Part shown: piece by piece, positions 7,495 to 16,421 of the stretch
Layout: every line of letters starts with the position of its first letter
How positions within the stretch are numbered: position 1 is the first letter of the stretch
DNA from: Ornithinimicrobium murale
Lineage (GTDB): Bacteria > Actinomycetota > Actinomycetes > Actinomycetales > Dermatophilaceae
Assembly (NCBI RefSeq): GCF_003352835.1
Contig: NZ_QLVD01000019.1
Span: 372,001-436,000 of the forward strand
Direction of reading: 5' to 3'
Length of the DNA stretch: 64,000 nt
Program-made: the position numbers and the translations under genes
The notes under the pieces: model-generated
What the model was told of the DNA's origin: nothing
Database searches by the model: none
The model's input: the letters and a program-made list of their open reading frames with translations, nothing else

Positions 7495-9060
7495 ATGACC
7501 ACCAGCACTCCCGCGGCGTCTCGCGCATCCCTACGCATCGCCCTCGTGGCGACCAGTGCCCTGCTCGCCCTGACAGCCTGCTCCGGGGCTTCGGGTGAGG
7601 CCGAGAACAGTACCGCCTCCAGCGGTGAACCGGTGGCCGCTGACCCGGTCGTCGGCGGCACGATCGACGTCGGTATCGACCTTGACATCACGGACCTGGA
7701 CCCGCTCGGCAGCAACATCGGCCAGCAGTCGAGCCTGGTGGTGGCGAACGCGGTCTATGAGCCGCTGTTCGTCGACGGTCCCGAGGGTGAGATGGCTCCC
7801 GGCCTAGCTGAGTCACTGAACAGTGATGACGCGGTGGAATGGACCCTGACCCTTCCTGAGGGCCTGACCTTTTCGGACGGCAGCCCCTTGGACGGCCAGG
7901 CTGTCATCGACCACGTCACCCGCGCCCAGGGGACCGAATCCCCGACCGCGACCCTGGCCGCTGAGGTCGCAGAGATGGAGGCCGTCGATGCCACCACGGT
8001 GGTCTTCACTCTGGTTGCCCCGAACGCCGCCTTCGACCGGTACTTCTCCCGCAACCTGGGCATGATCGCCTCAACCACCGCGACCGATGAGTTCGGCAAC
8101 CCTCTCGGTGCCGGTGCGTTTGTCGTCTCGGGCAGCTCCGATGGGGTTTCCCTGACCGTCGAACGGAACGACGCCTATGCCGGCGATCCGGCCCACGCCG
8201 ACGAGATCGTGTTCCACTTCCTTCCGGACGCCGACTCCCGCTACCAGAGCCTGCTGGCCGGCACGATGGACCTCACCTGGGTACAGACGCCCAACCACAT
8301 CAGCTCAGCGCAAACCGAGGGTTACACGGCCTCGGTGGCCAACGCCACGACGGCAACAGCGATCTTCGACGTCACCGAGCCGCCCTTTGATGACGTGCGC
8401 GTGCGCCAAGCCGTCCAGGCAGCGATCGACCGAGAGGTGCTGGCCGAGGTCGTCGACCAGGGGCAAGGAGGGCTCTCCGACGGGCCGCTGAGCTCCCGGT
8501 CTCGCTACGCCCAGGAGATCAGCTACCCCGCCTACGAGCCCGATCGGGCACGCGACCTCCTGGCCGAGTACGGAGAACCGGTCAGCCTGTCCTACACGAC
8601 GGACTCCAGCCCGCAGTCGATGCAGCGTGCGACGGCGATCCAGCAGATGCTGGAGGAGGTCGGCATCCAGATGACCATCGACGCGGCCGACTCGGCCACC
8701 TGGGGTGCGCAACTATTTGACCGGGACTTCGACCTCATCGAGTTCGTCACCAGTGGGTACGGTGACTCCGACACCGTGTGGTCCCTCTTCGAGTGCGACT
8801 CTGGCACCAACTTCGGGGGCTACTGCAACCACGAAGTTAACGAGGCAATCCAGCAAGCCTCCGGCACGACCGATGAGCAAGCCCGCTCCGAACTGTATGG
8901 GCAGGCCGCCCAGACGATCGTCGAGGAAGCGCCGACCCTGTTCTTCACCGAGTCTCCCGCCGGGTTCCTCGCAGCCTCTCAGGTTGGTGGCCTGCCCGAC
9001 TTCTCGGACCGCAACGTCATCTCCCTCCTGCCTGGAGAGTTGTGGATCGACGAGCAGTGA
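7495..9060 (+). CDS. ABC transporter substrate-binding lipoprotein (SBP_bac_5 family)
   Basis: The 521-residue protein has a signal peptide with lipobox LALTAC (Cys at about residue 28) and the layout of family-5 extracellular solute-binding proteins for oligopeptides, nickel or opines, including the GLTFSDGSPLDGQAVIDHVT segment and the IDREVLAEVV region. It should be anchored outside the membrane and feed the two permeases downstream. A good Shine-Dalgarno (GAAAGAGGAAG) precedes the ATG. The 87-base gap after the phosphatase is the largest in the operon; the next gene begins on its stop codon (TGATG). Confidence 0.9.
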   Translation: MTTSTPAASRASLRIALVATSALLALTACSGASGEAENSTASSGEPVAADPVVGGTIDVGIDLDITDLDPLGSNIGQQSSLVVANAVYEPLFVDGPEGEMAPGLAESLNSDDAVEWTLTLPEGLTFSDGSPLDGQAVIDHVTRAQGTESPTATLAAEVAEMEAVDATTVVFTLVAPNAAFDRYFSRNLGMIASTTATDEFGNPLGAGAFVVSGSSDGVSLTVERNDAYAGDPAHADEIVFHFLPDADSRYQSLLAGTMDLTWVQTPNHISSAQTEGYTASVANATTATAIFDVTEPPFDDVRVRQAVQAAIDREVLAEVVDQGQGGLSDGPLSSRSRYAQEISYPAYEPDRARDLLAEYGEPVSLSYTTDSSPQSMQRATAIQQMLEEVGIQMTIDAADSATWGAQLFDRDFDLIEFVTSGYGDSDTVWSLFECDSGTNFGGYCNHEVNEAIQQASGTTDEQARSELYGQAAQTIVEEAPTLFFTESPAGFLAASQVGGLPDFSDRNVISLLPGELWIDEQ

Positions 9061-10001
9061 TGCTGCTGACACGCATTCTGCGGTCGGTAGTGGTCCTCGC
9101 CCTGGTGGGCTTGCTGACCATGGCATTGCCGAGCCTGACGACCGGTAACCCGGCCATCGCCGCGCTGGGGATGGAGGCATCACGGGAACAAATCGCCGAG
9201 TTCCTCTCCCGCCTCAACCTTGACGATCCGGCTCCCCAGCGGCTGGCAGCCTGGCTTGGCAACGCCGCGCAGGGCGACCTGGGCTCGTCACTGACCACCG
9301 GCCGGGAAGTCGCCGAGGAGATCATCACCCGACTGCCGATCACGTTGGAGCTGCTGGCCCTAGGTCAGGTCCTCGCACTAGCGATCACCCTGCCCGTGGC
9401 GATGGCCTCTGCCTGGCGCCCCGGCAGCATCCTGGACCGGTTCGCTACCACTGTCGCGTTTGTGCTCATCTCGATACCGGTCTTCGTCCTGGGGCTGCTC
9501 GCGATCGCGCTGTTTGCCGTGATGCTCAACCTGCTCCCTGCCACAGGGTGGGTCCATCCGCTCGACGACCCGGTCGGACACGTGCGGCACCTGGTGCTGC
9601 CGGTCCTGACCGTCGGCCTGTCTGAGGCTGCGGTACTTGTCCGGGTGCTGCGCGCTGACCTCATCACCACCCTGGGTCAGCCGTACGTCATGGCTGCCCG
9701 ATCGCGCGGGATGAGCCTGCCCAGACTCATGCTCACCCGTGCCCTGCGCCCCTCGAGCCTGTCGACCGTCACCCTCGTCGGGCTCGGGTTCGGGGCCGTC
9801 TTCGGAGGGTCAGCCCTGATCGAGACGGTGTTCGCCGTCCCCGGCATGGGCCGCCTAGCCGTCTCCGCGATTGGCGCACGGGACTTCCCAGTGATCGAAG
9901 CGATCATCATCTTCTCCGCTGTGGCGGTCCTCCTCGCGATGGCCATCGTCGACTTCCTCTATACCCGCATCGACCCAAGGACCCGCCGTGGCCGCAGTTG
10001 A
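9060..10001 (+). CDS. ABC transporter permease (DppB/NikB type)
   Basis: The 313-residue integral membrane protein has about six transmembrane segments and a BPD_transp_1 EAA-like loop (VMAARSRGMSLPRLMLTRAL) that contacts the ATPases. The ATG shares one base with the stop of the binding-protein gene; an in-frame start 18 bases upstream lies inside that gene. The N-terminal periplasmic segment (MEASREQIAEFLSRLNLDDP) is typical of DppB/OppB permeases. It pairs with the permease at 9988 as a heterodimer. Confidence 0.9.
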   Translation: MLLTRILRSVVVLALVGLLTMALPSLTTGNPAIAALGMEASREQIAEFLSRLNLDDPAPQRLAAWLGNAAQGDLGSSLTTGREVAEEIITRLPITLELLALGQVLALAITLPVAMASAWRPGSILDRFATTVAFVLISIPVFVLGLLAIALFAVMLNLLPATGWVHPLDDPVGHVRHLVLPVLTVGLSEAAVLVRVLRADLITTLGQPYVMAARSRGMSLPRLMLTRALRPSSLSTVTLVGLGFGAVFGGSALIETVFAVPGMGRLAVSAIGARDFPVIEAIIIFSAVAVLLAMAIVDFLYTRIDPRTRRGRS

Positions 10002-10854
10002 GCAGACTCCAGCAGCAACAGCCCCGCACGCCGCGACCCAGACCTATAACCGCCGCCGGGTCGGTGGTCTGGACCTGCTGTGCCTCACCTACCTGGTCTG
10101 CCTGGCCACCGGGTGCCTATTGTCCCTGGTGCTCCCACAGATCGATGCCTACGGCCAGGACTTCACCGCGGTCCTGCAGCCGCCCAGTCCCGAGCACTGG
10201 TTCGGGACCGACTCCAACGGGCGCGACATCTTCGACCGGACGCTCAAAGGCGGCCTGTCCTCGATCGTGGTCGCCCTCCTGACCGTGACCATCGGCATCG
10301 TCGTCGGCGGTGGCCTCGGCGTGGTCGGCGGTTACCTCGGCGGCGTCGCCGACGTCGTGGTGGGCACGCTCCTAGAGTTGCTGCTCTCCCTACCCGGTCT
10401 CATCCTCGTCATGGTCGTCATCACCCTGCTCGGCCCCGGCTACTGGACGATCGGCACACTCATCGGGATATTCATGATCGCCCCCTTCGCCAGGATCGCG
10501 CGCTCGGCCACGCTGGCCGTCAGGGACCGATCGTTCGTCCAAGCCTCCCGGCTCCTGGGGGCCGGCCCGGCCCGGGCCATAGTCACCGAGGTAATCCCCA
10601 GTGTCCTGCCCGCAGTCGGTGCCTACGCGTTCACCGCCGTCACCGCCGCAGTCGTGGCAGAGGGCTCCTTGAGCTTTCTCGGGTTCGGGCTGCAGCCTCC
10701 CGAACCATCCTGGGGAGGACTGATCTCCGAGGGACGCACACACCTGGGCACCGCCCCGTGGATCACACTGGCCCCCTCCATGGTGCTATGCGCCACCATC
10801 CTGTCCGTCAACCTCCTCGGCCAACGACTCTCGACCACTACGAGGCAGCCATGA
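9988..10854 (+). CDS. ABC transporter permease (DppC/NikC type)
   Basis: The 288-residue permease has an N-terminal OppC-like segment (PPSPEHWFGTDSNGRDIFDR) and about six membrane helices with the EAA-like loop RSFVQASRLLGAGPARAIVT. The GTG start overlaps the previous permease by 14 bases, and the downstream ATPase start overlaps its stop by 4, so the set is translationally coupled. Confidence 0.9.
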   Translation: MAAVEQTPAATAPHAATQTYNRRRVGGLDLLCLTYLVCLATGCLLSLVLPQIDAYGQDFTAVLQPPSPEHWFGTDSNGRDIFDRTLKGGLSSIVVALLTVTIGIVVGGGLGVVGGYLGGVADVVVGTLLELLLSLPGLILVMVVITLLGPGYWTIGTLIGIFMIAPFARIARSATLAVRDRSFVQASRLLGAGPARAIVTEVIPSVLPAVGAYAFTAVTAAVVAEGSLSFLGFGLQPPEPSWGGLISEGRTHLGTAPWITLAPSMVLCATILSVNLLGQRLSTTTRQP

Positions 10855-11894
10855 CCCACCACAACCACCCGCTCCTGTCGGTTCGCGGCCTGTCCGTAGG
10901 GCTCTCCGACGTCGACGGGCGCTCCGCGCACGTACTGGAGGACGTTGACCTCACCGTCGCTGCCAGCGAGAGCGTCGGCCTGGTCGGGGAATCCGGGTCA
11001 GGCAAGTCCGTGCTCGCACGCACCGTGCTCGGACTCCACCCCCGCACCACCCACATCACCGCCCAAGGCGGCATCTCCTTCGCCGGGAACGAACTGCTCG
11101 GTCTCACCCCGCGAGCCCACCGCCAAACCCTCGGCACCGACGTCTCGATGATCTTCCAGGACCCGTCATCGTCGCTGAACCCCGTCGTGCGCGTCGGCGC
11201 GCAGATTCTCGAAGCGACCCACCGGCGGCAGTCATCGGCACACCAGCGCCGCGCGCTGCTCACCGGCCTGCTGGAGTCGGTCGGCCTGACCGACGTCGAG
11301 CGCATCGCCCGCGCCTACCCCTCAGAACTGTCAGGGGGCCAACGCCAGCGCGTCGGGATCGCCGCCGCCCTGGCTGGTGCCCCGCGCCTGCTCATGGCAG
11401 ACGAGCCAACCACCGCGCTCGATGTCTCCGTGCAGCGCACCATCCTCGACCTGCTCGACCAACTGCGCCACGAGCGTTCCCTCGCCATGATCCACGTCAC
11501 TCACGACCTGGCCCTACTCTCCGGCCGCTCCGACCGCATCATCGTCCTCTACGCCGGGCGGGTCATGGAAGACGGCCCCACACCCCAGGTCCTCACCCAG
11601 CCGGCACACCCCTACACCCGTGCACTCATGGAGATGCGACCGCGCCTGCGGCGGCCCCAACCGCTGCCGCTGCCCCAGATCCGCGGAGACCTGCCGCGCC
11701 TCGACCAGCCCCGGACCGGCTGCCCCTTCGCGCCCCGCTGTGCCCTCGCCGACACCCGCTGCCACTCCGAACGGCCACCAACAACGCCAGTGCCCGAGTC
11801 CACCCTCGGGCACGTCGCGGCGTGCTGGCGCACCGTCGAGGCCGCCGCCCTGGCCGTCCCGTTGCGGGAACCAGCAGGACGGAGCCACCCATGA
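10851..11894 (+). CDS. Peptide/nickel-type ABC transporter ATPase (DppD type)
   Basis: The 347-residue ATPase has Walker A GESGSGKS, signature LSGGQRQRVGIA, Walker B LLMADEPTTALD and the switch His in HVTHDLALLS. The oligopeptide/dipeptide C-terminal extension is present with a Cys cluster (GCPFAPRCALADTRC) of the kind found in DppD/OppD. The ATG overlaps the permease stop by 4 bases (ATGA); a longer open frame upstream is antisense-like noise. It forms the ATPase pair with the next gene. Confidence 0.92.
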   Translation: MTHHNHPLLSVRGLSVGLSDVDGRSAHVLEDVDLTVAASESVGLVGESGSGKSVLARTVLGLHPRTTHITAQGGISFAGNELLGLTPRAHRQTLGTDVSMIFQDPSSSLNPVVRVGAQILEATHRRQSSAHQRRALLTGLLESVGLTDVERIARAYPSELSGGQRQRVGIAAALAGAPRLLMADEPTTALDVSVQRTILDLLDQLRHERSLAMIHVTHDLALLSGRSDRIIVLYAGRVMEDGPTPQVLTQPAHPYTRALMEMRPRLRRPQPLPLPQIRGDLPRLDQPRTGCPFAPRCALADTRCHSERPPTTPVPESTLGHVAACWRTVEAAALAVPLREPAGRSHP

Positions 11895-12634
11895 GCGGGC
11901 TCGTGGTGACCGATCTACACGTCCGCTACCGTGTTCCAGGCGGTGTACTCGATGCGGTCGGCGGCGTGTCACTAGCGGTGCGACCCGGATCCGCGGTGGG
12001 CCTGGTGGGAGAGTCCGGGTCGGGAAAGAGCTCCCTCGCCCGCGCGATCGTAGGCCTCACACCGATCTTTTCCGGTTCCATCCTGCTGGACGGCCAGCCT
12101 GTGGCGCCACGGCGCGGGCCTGGCGGGGTCCAGATGGTCTTCCAGGACCCGATCGGCTCACTCAACCCATCTCGCCAGGTTATCGACATCGTCGCCGAGT
12201 CACTCACCATCGACGGCGTCCGACGGGCGACCCGACGTGAGCGCGCCGCGGAGATGCTCACCGAAGTCGGTCTGCCACCGAACCTCTTCGCGACGCGACG
12301 CCCCGGGCAACTGAGCGGCGGGCAGGCCCAGCGAGTAGCGATCGCGCGAGCCCTGCTGGCCGAGCCTGCAGTGCTCGTTGCAGACGAACCCGTCTCCGGA
12401 GTCGACGTCTCGGTCCAGGCCGGGCTTGTCAACCTGCTACACCGCACCACCAGCAAGTCCGGCGCCGCGATGCTCTTCGTGTCCCACGACCTGGCGATCG
12501 TCCGTGCGCTCTGCGACGACATCGTGGTACTCAAGAACGGCCAAGTCCGTGAAGCAGGCCGTACCAACGCCGTCATCGATGACCCGCAAGACTCCTACAC
12601 CCGCGAACTCATCGAGGCCGTCCCCGAAATCTGA
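11891..12634 (+). CDS. Peptide/nickel-type ABC transporter ATPase (DppF type)
   Basis: The 247-residue ATPase has Walker A GESGSGKS, signature LSGGQAQRVAIA, Walker B VLVADEPVSGVD and switch VSHDLAIV. It is shorter than usual DppF/OppF (about 320 residues) because the C-terminal oligopeptide-type extension is missing, which is also seen in nickel-type NikE. The start overlaps the preceding ATPase by 4 bases. It is the last gene of the TetR-controlled operon; no clear terminator follows within 100 bases. Confidence 0.9.
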   Translation: MSGLVVTDLHVRYRVPGGVLDAVGGVSLAVRPGSAVGLVGESGSGKSSLARAIVGLTPIFSGSILLDGQPVAPRRGPGGVQMVFQDPIGSLNPSRQVIDIVAESLTIDGVRRATRRERAAEMLTEVGLPPNLFATRRPGQLSGGQAQRVAIARALLAEPAVLVADEPVSGVDVSVQAGLVNLLHRTTSKSGAAMLFVSHDLAIVRALCDDIVVLKNGQVREAGRTNAVIDDPQDSYTRELIEAVPEI

Positions 12635-13047
12635 CCAGCCTTGGTTGAGTCTCCAGGCGGCAGGCGCATGGACTCGCTCCACACACGGACGCACTACGAG
12701 GACGAGGTGGCCCAGGTGCGCGAGGGCGTCCCGTTGGAGACGACCGAGACCTGGCGGCTGCGCGATGACCGCGGGCCAAAGGATCGGGACGCCTCGTCCT
12801 CGCGGCCGGCCAGCCCCGGTGGGCTCTGGAGGGGTACCCGGCCAGCTGCATCTCGCAGGGTGGTCACGACATTGCAACTGAGCACCCTACCCAGAATCAG
12901 CCTGTCGCTTCCTGAGTTGATCACGCGCCAGGACGACCCCAGCCTCGTGCAACAACTGTCATAAAAACTTCAGATTTATGACACATAGAACCGTCAGTTG
13001 CGGGCGCCTCGGACGAGGTCTCAAAACCTCCGGCCTGTCATCTCTCA
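12635..13047. other. Intergenic region without convincing gene
   Basis: This ~410-base stretch follows the ABC operon. Short open frames exist on both strands but have no clear ribosome site or recognisable motif. The last ~100 bases (from about 12955) are unusually AT-rich for the window (TAAAAACTTCAGATTTATGA), possibly marking foreign DNA or a promoter-like remnant. Confidence 0.5.
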
Positions 13048-13076
13048 CGTCGGCTAATTCCTGGAATTAGCCGACG
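13048..13076. terminator. Perfect 13-bp hairpin between convergent genes
   Basis: CGTCGGCTAATTC (13048-13060) and GAATTAGCCGACG (13064-13076) form a perfect 13-bp stem with a 3-base loop. The hairpin includes the stop codon of the minus-strand gene at 13067. It is probably a bidirectional terminator, although the T-run on either side is weak. Confidence 0.6.
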
Positions 13077-14659
13077 TTCTTACAGTCTTGAGTGCATCTC
13101 GACACCGCCTCAGTGGAGAGCCTTTCGTCACCATCGTTCAGCGAGGTATCGACGCCCTTCCAGTGGAAGTAGCACTGGAAGGTACGAGCGTGAATCTCGG
13201 TCGGGGTGCGGTAATAGTCCCGCTTCTTGTTCAGTGCCGGATCATCAGATGCACTGACCTCCCGCTGGGCAGCCCGCAGGATGGCCCGGAAGTCTTCCTC
13301 GCTGGACAGGTTCCGGTCGCCGGCAGTGTGGTCGATATGGTGCGCGTACTCGTGGATCATGGCCGACGGGCTCCTCGGATCCACCGCGATGTTGTCCACG
13401 TGCGGGTGGTACACCCCGAGCGCCTGGTGGCGGCCGGTCTTCCGGAAGCGCAGAGTAGGGGTACTCCCGGTCTTCGGCAGGTGCTTGCGCAGTTGCTCGT
13501 ACTCGGCGCCGACGTGGGCGAGCTTGTCCAGGTCGGTGTCGGCGTCCACCTCGACGTGCCGGAAGTCCCCGGTGGTAGCGAAGGTGCTGGCCTCGGCGGC
13601 GTCTAGGTGCGACTGGGGAACGTTCTTCTTCTGCTCGAAGACCCGCGCCCCGCCCTCACCGCTGTTGTCGTTGACGTACTTGCGCTGCAGCGTGTAGTCG
13701 TACTCGTCGGCCAGCTTCTCGGTGATCCACCTCCGGTAGGCGGTGTTGGTGGCCGCCGAGCTCGCGTGCGGTGACGTGCCGGCTAGATCCCCCTCGATGC
13801 CCCGAGGGGCCTCCATCAGCGCCTCACCGCGCGGCCCGGCCACCACGGCCCGTCCGTCTTCGGCTTGCGGCAGAGAGGCCACCCACTCCCTCAGCTCCTG
13901 ATCGCTCATGGGTGTGTCGGAGAGTCCAGCCTGCGTGCGAGCCACGGACAGGGCGAAGTAGTTGCGCCGGGAGAGGGCGTCCTCGTTCCACATGTAGCGG
14001 TGGCCCTTGCCGCGGTAGTCGCCGTTGAGCCGACGGAACAGGTCCTTGACCTCCTTGCTGGCGAGGTCGGGGTGGTCATCGGCGAACTCCTGCTGCATCT
14101 TCGGCGCGGTGGTGACCTCGGCGACGTTGACCACTTGGAACCGTTCACGGGTGAGACGGCTGTAGTAGGAGCCGGTCTTCTTCGCCGTGTTGCCGGTCGA
14201 GACATAGACGGGCCAACCATCACCGGTCTCGGCAACGACGACCCGGTCGCTCTCGGAGATGCCGAACTCGTTGCGCAGCCTCTCGGGCATCTCCTCATCG
14301 GGAGCGTGGTGGAAACCAGCCATCTCAGCCAGCTGCTCGTCGTCCAGGTCGGAGACGTCCTGGGTCTTGGCCAGGTAGCGGTTCAGCTTGTGGTGGACCT
14401 GCGCGATCGTGTCGTCCTCGTTGATCCGCGGCAGTGCGACCTTGCGCTCGGGATCCAGGTGGTAGGCGTCACCCATCAGGGAGGAGATGCGGGCGTACTC
14501 GAAGCCCTCGCTCTCTTGGCCTGCATCGGACTCCGTCGGCTCCTCGAGGTCGCCCAGGATGAGGTCCGTCTCGGCCGCCGGGTCGTTCCCGAACTTGCCC
14601 TGGTGGTCACGGTTGGCTTCACGGCGGGAGACTGCGGCCTCGCTGATCTGGGTGCTCAT
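13067..14659 (-). CDS. Large protein with HEYAHHID metallopeptidase motif, probably mobile-element borne
   Basis: The 530-residue protein has the motif SAMIHEYAHHIDHTAG (about residues 433-448), an HExxHxxD zinc-peptidase signature resembling the metallopeptidase domains found in phage head-morphogenesis and large polyvalent proteins of conjugative elements. The N-terminal 400 residues are hydrophilic and charged and match no family I recognise. The C-terminus has several Cys (FQCYFHW, SRCTQDCKN). ATG at 14659 is chosen (MSTQISEA); the Shine-Dalgarno is weak. There is no signal peptide. It stands alone close to an attachment-site repeat, so it may be an effector, toxin or processing protease of an element. 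Confidence 0.5.
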   Translation of the reverse strand: MSTQISEAAVSRREANRDHQGKFGNDPAAETDLILGDLEEPTESDAGQESEGFEYARISSLMGDAYHLDPERKVALPRINEDDTIAQVHHKLNRYLAKTQDVSDLDDEQLAEMAGFHHAPDEEMPERLRNEFGISESDRVVVAETGDGWPVYVSTGNTAKKTGSYYSRLTRERFQVVNVAEVTTAPKMQQEFADDHPDLASKEVKDLFRRLNGDYRGKGHRYMWNEDALSRRNYFALSVARTQAGLSDTPMSDQELREWVASLPQAEDGRAVVAGPRGEALMEAPRGIEGDLAGTSPHASSAATNTAYRRWITEKLADEYDYTLQRKYVNDNSGEGGARVFEQKKNVPQSHLDAAEASTFATTGDFRHVEVDADTDLDKLAHVGAEYEQLRKHLPKTGSTPTLRFRKTGRHQALGVYHPHVDNIAVDPRSPSAMIHEYAHHIDHTAGDRNLSSEEDFRAILRAAQREVSASDDPALNKKRDYYRTPTEIHARTFQCYFHWKGVDTSLNDGDERLSTEAVSRCTQDCKNVG

Positions 14660-15068
14660 GCCTGTGTCACTGTGCGGTGATCCGACCAAGTAGTTGGGAG
14701 GTCGCCTCCCCTGTTGGCCCGGGCTCCGTGGTGTCGCCGGCGGCGTGTCGAGCCACACCTTCGGGCGGTCCGCGGCATGGTGTGGTGCGTAGGTCCAGCC
14801 AGGGCGCAGGCCAGCCAGTCCATCCCCGGAGTTCCCTATCTCCTTAGGTGAACTATGCCTCTATTCGGATGGCCCATGCCCGTCAGTGGAGCCAGAAGAA
14901 AGGAGTCAGCGTGCTATCACATCGCACCCTCGGGCCAATACCGTAGTAGCCGGCAGTCATGGGTAGACAACAGCAAACGTAGGTAGGAAGACCCGGGCCA
15001 ACACTAACCCGACCCGGATGGTATCGTTGCAGGTCAGAGTGCGTTTTGATGAACTGAAGACGCGACAC
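14660..15068. other. Intergenic region before the tRNA-derived repeat
   Basis: No convincing gene is seen in this ~410 bases. It contains the upstream region of the metallopeptidase gene and leads into the tRNA-Val-like fragment at 15069. It does not contain the missing 5' half of that tRNA. Confidence 0.5.
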
Positions 15069-15110
15069 TTGACACGGAAGAGGTCACTGGTTCAAACCCA
15101 GTATCGCCCA
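15069..15110 (+). pseudogene. 3' fragment of a tRNA-Val(GAC)-like gene
   Basis: From 15069 the sequence reads as a tRNA from the anticodon loop onward: TTGACAC (loop, anticodon GAC), GGAAG (3' anticodon stem), variable AGGTC, T-arm ACTGG-TTCAAAC-CCAGT, acceptor strand ATCGCCC and discriminator A. Upstream bases do not supply the matching CTTCC stem, D-arm or GGGCGAT acceptor strand. This is the pattern left by integration into a tRNA 3' end with crossover in the anticodon loop. The isotype is inferred from the GAC loop and GGGCGAT-type acceptor. Confidence 0.6.
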
Positions 15111-15250
15111 CGCATAGAAACCCCCTTTGACCAGCGAAAATGGTCGAGGGGGTTTCTCGTGGGGGGACTACGGGGGGAATAGCACAGGGCCTGCTCGAGC
15201 TGGTCGTGCGATCAGAAGGTCGAGCGTGGAGGGTTTCGAGTCCCTTCACG
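15090..15250. repeat. Attachment-site-like direct repeat, left copy
   Basis: This ~160-base segment (tRNA T-loop, acceptor end, terminator hairpin and ~95 further bases) is repeated in the same orientation at 37548-37705 with a handful of substitutions and single-base gaps. The shared stretches include CCAGTATCGCCCACGCA, GGGGGACTACGGGGG and GATCAGAAGGTCGAGC. The two copies bound a ~22.5-kb island with an integrase beside the right copy. Confidence 0.75.
15117..15156 (+). terminator. tRNA terminator hairpin within left attachment repeat
   Basis: GAAACCCCC and GGGGGTTTC arms, with inner GACCA/TGGTC pairing, form a strong rho-independent terminator immediately after the tRNA 3' end. The same hairpin is found in the right repeat. 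Confidence 0.75.
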
Positions 15251-15464
15251 TCCACCCACTCTCAAGTGCCTGACCTGCGGAAACACGCAGAATCATCTCG
15301 CACACCCGGCCCGGCCGCGGACACACCAGCGCAACAGCCACGTTGGCGGCCGCGAACGGTAGCGCAATGAACTCACCGATGCGGACCTCGTCGGCGATGT
15401 GCGCAAGAGCGGCCAGCGTGGCGACCGCGAAGACGTTGATATGGACAGTCCGAAGGGATCTCAT
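15246..15464 (-). CDS. Small membrane protein or gene remnant
   Basis: The 72-residue frame has one or two hydrophobic segments (about residues 8-22 and 30-50) and a C-terminal part that runs into the attachment repeat. Compatible composition and an ATG at 15464 support expression, but there is no recognised family or strong ribosome site. It could be the truncated start of a larger membrane protein cut off at the island boundary. Confidence 0.3.
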   Translation of the reverse strand: MRSLRTVHINVFAVATLAALAHIADEVRIGEFIALPFAAANVAVALVCPRPGRVCEMILRVSAGQALESGWT

Positions 15465-15548
15465 CGGAGCCGGAATGCCGTCTCCGAGTGGCTGCTTCGT
15501 GCGCGTGCGCCGCGGTGCGGTGTTACGTGTGGGGTCGTTTGGCAGGCC

Positions 15549-16421
15549 TCAGGGGACCTGGGGTACTGCGGGTGCGGTCGCGATCAGTTGCCGCTCGCCG
15601 TCGAGCAGTAGCGCGGCACCTTGGCTGACGATCATCTGTGGCACCACGACGCGTCCTTGGCCCTCGGGGTCGTAGGCCTGGGCTACGGCACCGGTCATCA
15701 CGTTGTGCGCCCGGATCGCGTCGCCCTCTCGTAGATAGACGAAGGCGCCGCCCAGCCCGGCCACGGTTGTGCCCTCGCTGACCGAGAGCGTCCACAGCTC
15801 CGTGCCCTCGGGGTCGTGGGCGCGCAGGGTGGTGCCCTTGAGGGTGAGGTGGGTCCCCGTGGCCGGATCCACGTTGCCGTCGTGCTCGGCTCCGGTCGCA
15901 GCCGTCGTGTCACCGCCCTCCGCAGCCGTCGGCCCCGGTGGCTCCGCCGGACCCCACACGAGTTCTCCGCTCGCGAGGTCGTAGGCGCTCACCGTCCCCG
16001 TTCCGTCCTCCTTGACGTCGGGGAGGACAGCCACGGGGTGTCCCTGCGAGTCGTTGCGGATGCTGAAGCCCGTGCTGCCGCTGGGCCGTTCCGCCGCCCA
16101 CAGCACCTCGCCGTGCACGTCGACCGCGGTGTATTCGAGGTGATCACCGTGGTCCGTCGCGCCCAGGAAGACGCCGTCGGAGTACTGCGCCTCGGTGTCC
16201 CAGCCGGGGTCGAGGACCCGCAGACCCTCGAAGGAGTGCGGAAGCCACAGTTCCGTCGTGTCGGCCTCCGGCAGGGGTGTGGGCGCCGGATGCGGGGAGC
16301 GTTGCAGGGTTGGGGCCTGGGGCGCTGACTGCCCGGAGGCATCGGGCTCGGCTGTGCTGCAGGCGGAGAGCAGGAGTATCCCGACTGTCGCCAGTGCGGC
16401 CAGGCCGCGGCCGGACGTCAT
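15549..16421 (-). CDS. PQQ-like beta-propeller lipoprotein
   Basis: The 290-residue protein has a lipobox (LLLSAC, Cys at about residue 21), a Pro/Ser-rich linker to about 60, and then repeats of the AYDLASGELVWG, AHDPEGTELWTL and AHNVMTGAVAQAYDP type, typical of PQQ-like/quinoprotein beta-propellers. It should be anchored outside the membrane. The ATG overlaps the stop of the CcdA-like gene by 4 bases, placing it third in a DsbA-CcdA-lipoprotein operon; it might scaffold or sense extracytoplasmic proteins. The function is not established. Confidence 0.65.
   Translation of the reverse strand: MTSGRGLAALATVGILLLSACSTAEPDASGQSAPQAPTLQRSPHPAPTPLPEADTTELWLPHSFEGLRVLDPGWDTEAQYSDGVFLGATDHGDHLEYTAVDVHGEVLWAAERPSGSTGFSIRNDSQGHPVAVLPDVKEDGTGTVSAYDLASGELVWGPAEPPGPTAAEGGDTTAATGAEHDGNVDPATGTHLTLKGTTLRAHDPEGTELWTLSVSEGTTVAGLGGAFVYLREGDAIRAHNVMTGAVAQAYDPEGQGRVVVPQMIVSQGAALLLDGERQLIATAPAVPQVP

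Noticed and set aside
12641..12964. 107-codon plus-strand frame after the ABC operon
   Set aside because: No ribosome site, composition unlike neighbouring proteins, no motif.
15069..15110. Intact tRNA-Val gene
   Set aside because: The D-arm, 5' anticodon stem and 5' acceptor strand are absent upstream; only a 3' fragment is present.
15034..15255. Open frame on the minus strand with a GDTGFEPVTSSV segment
   Set aside because: It is the well-known spurious translation of a tRNA 3' end and its terminator, here inside the attachment repeat.
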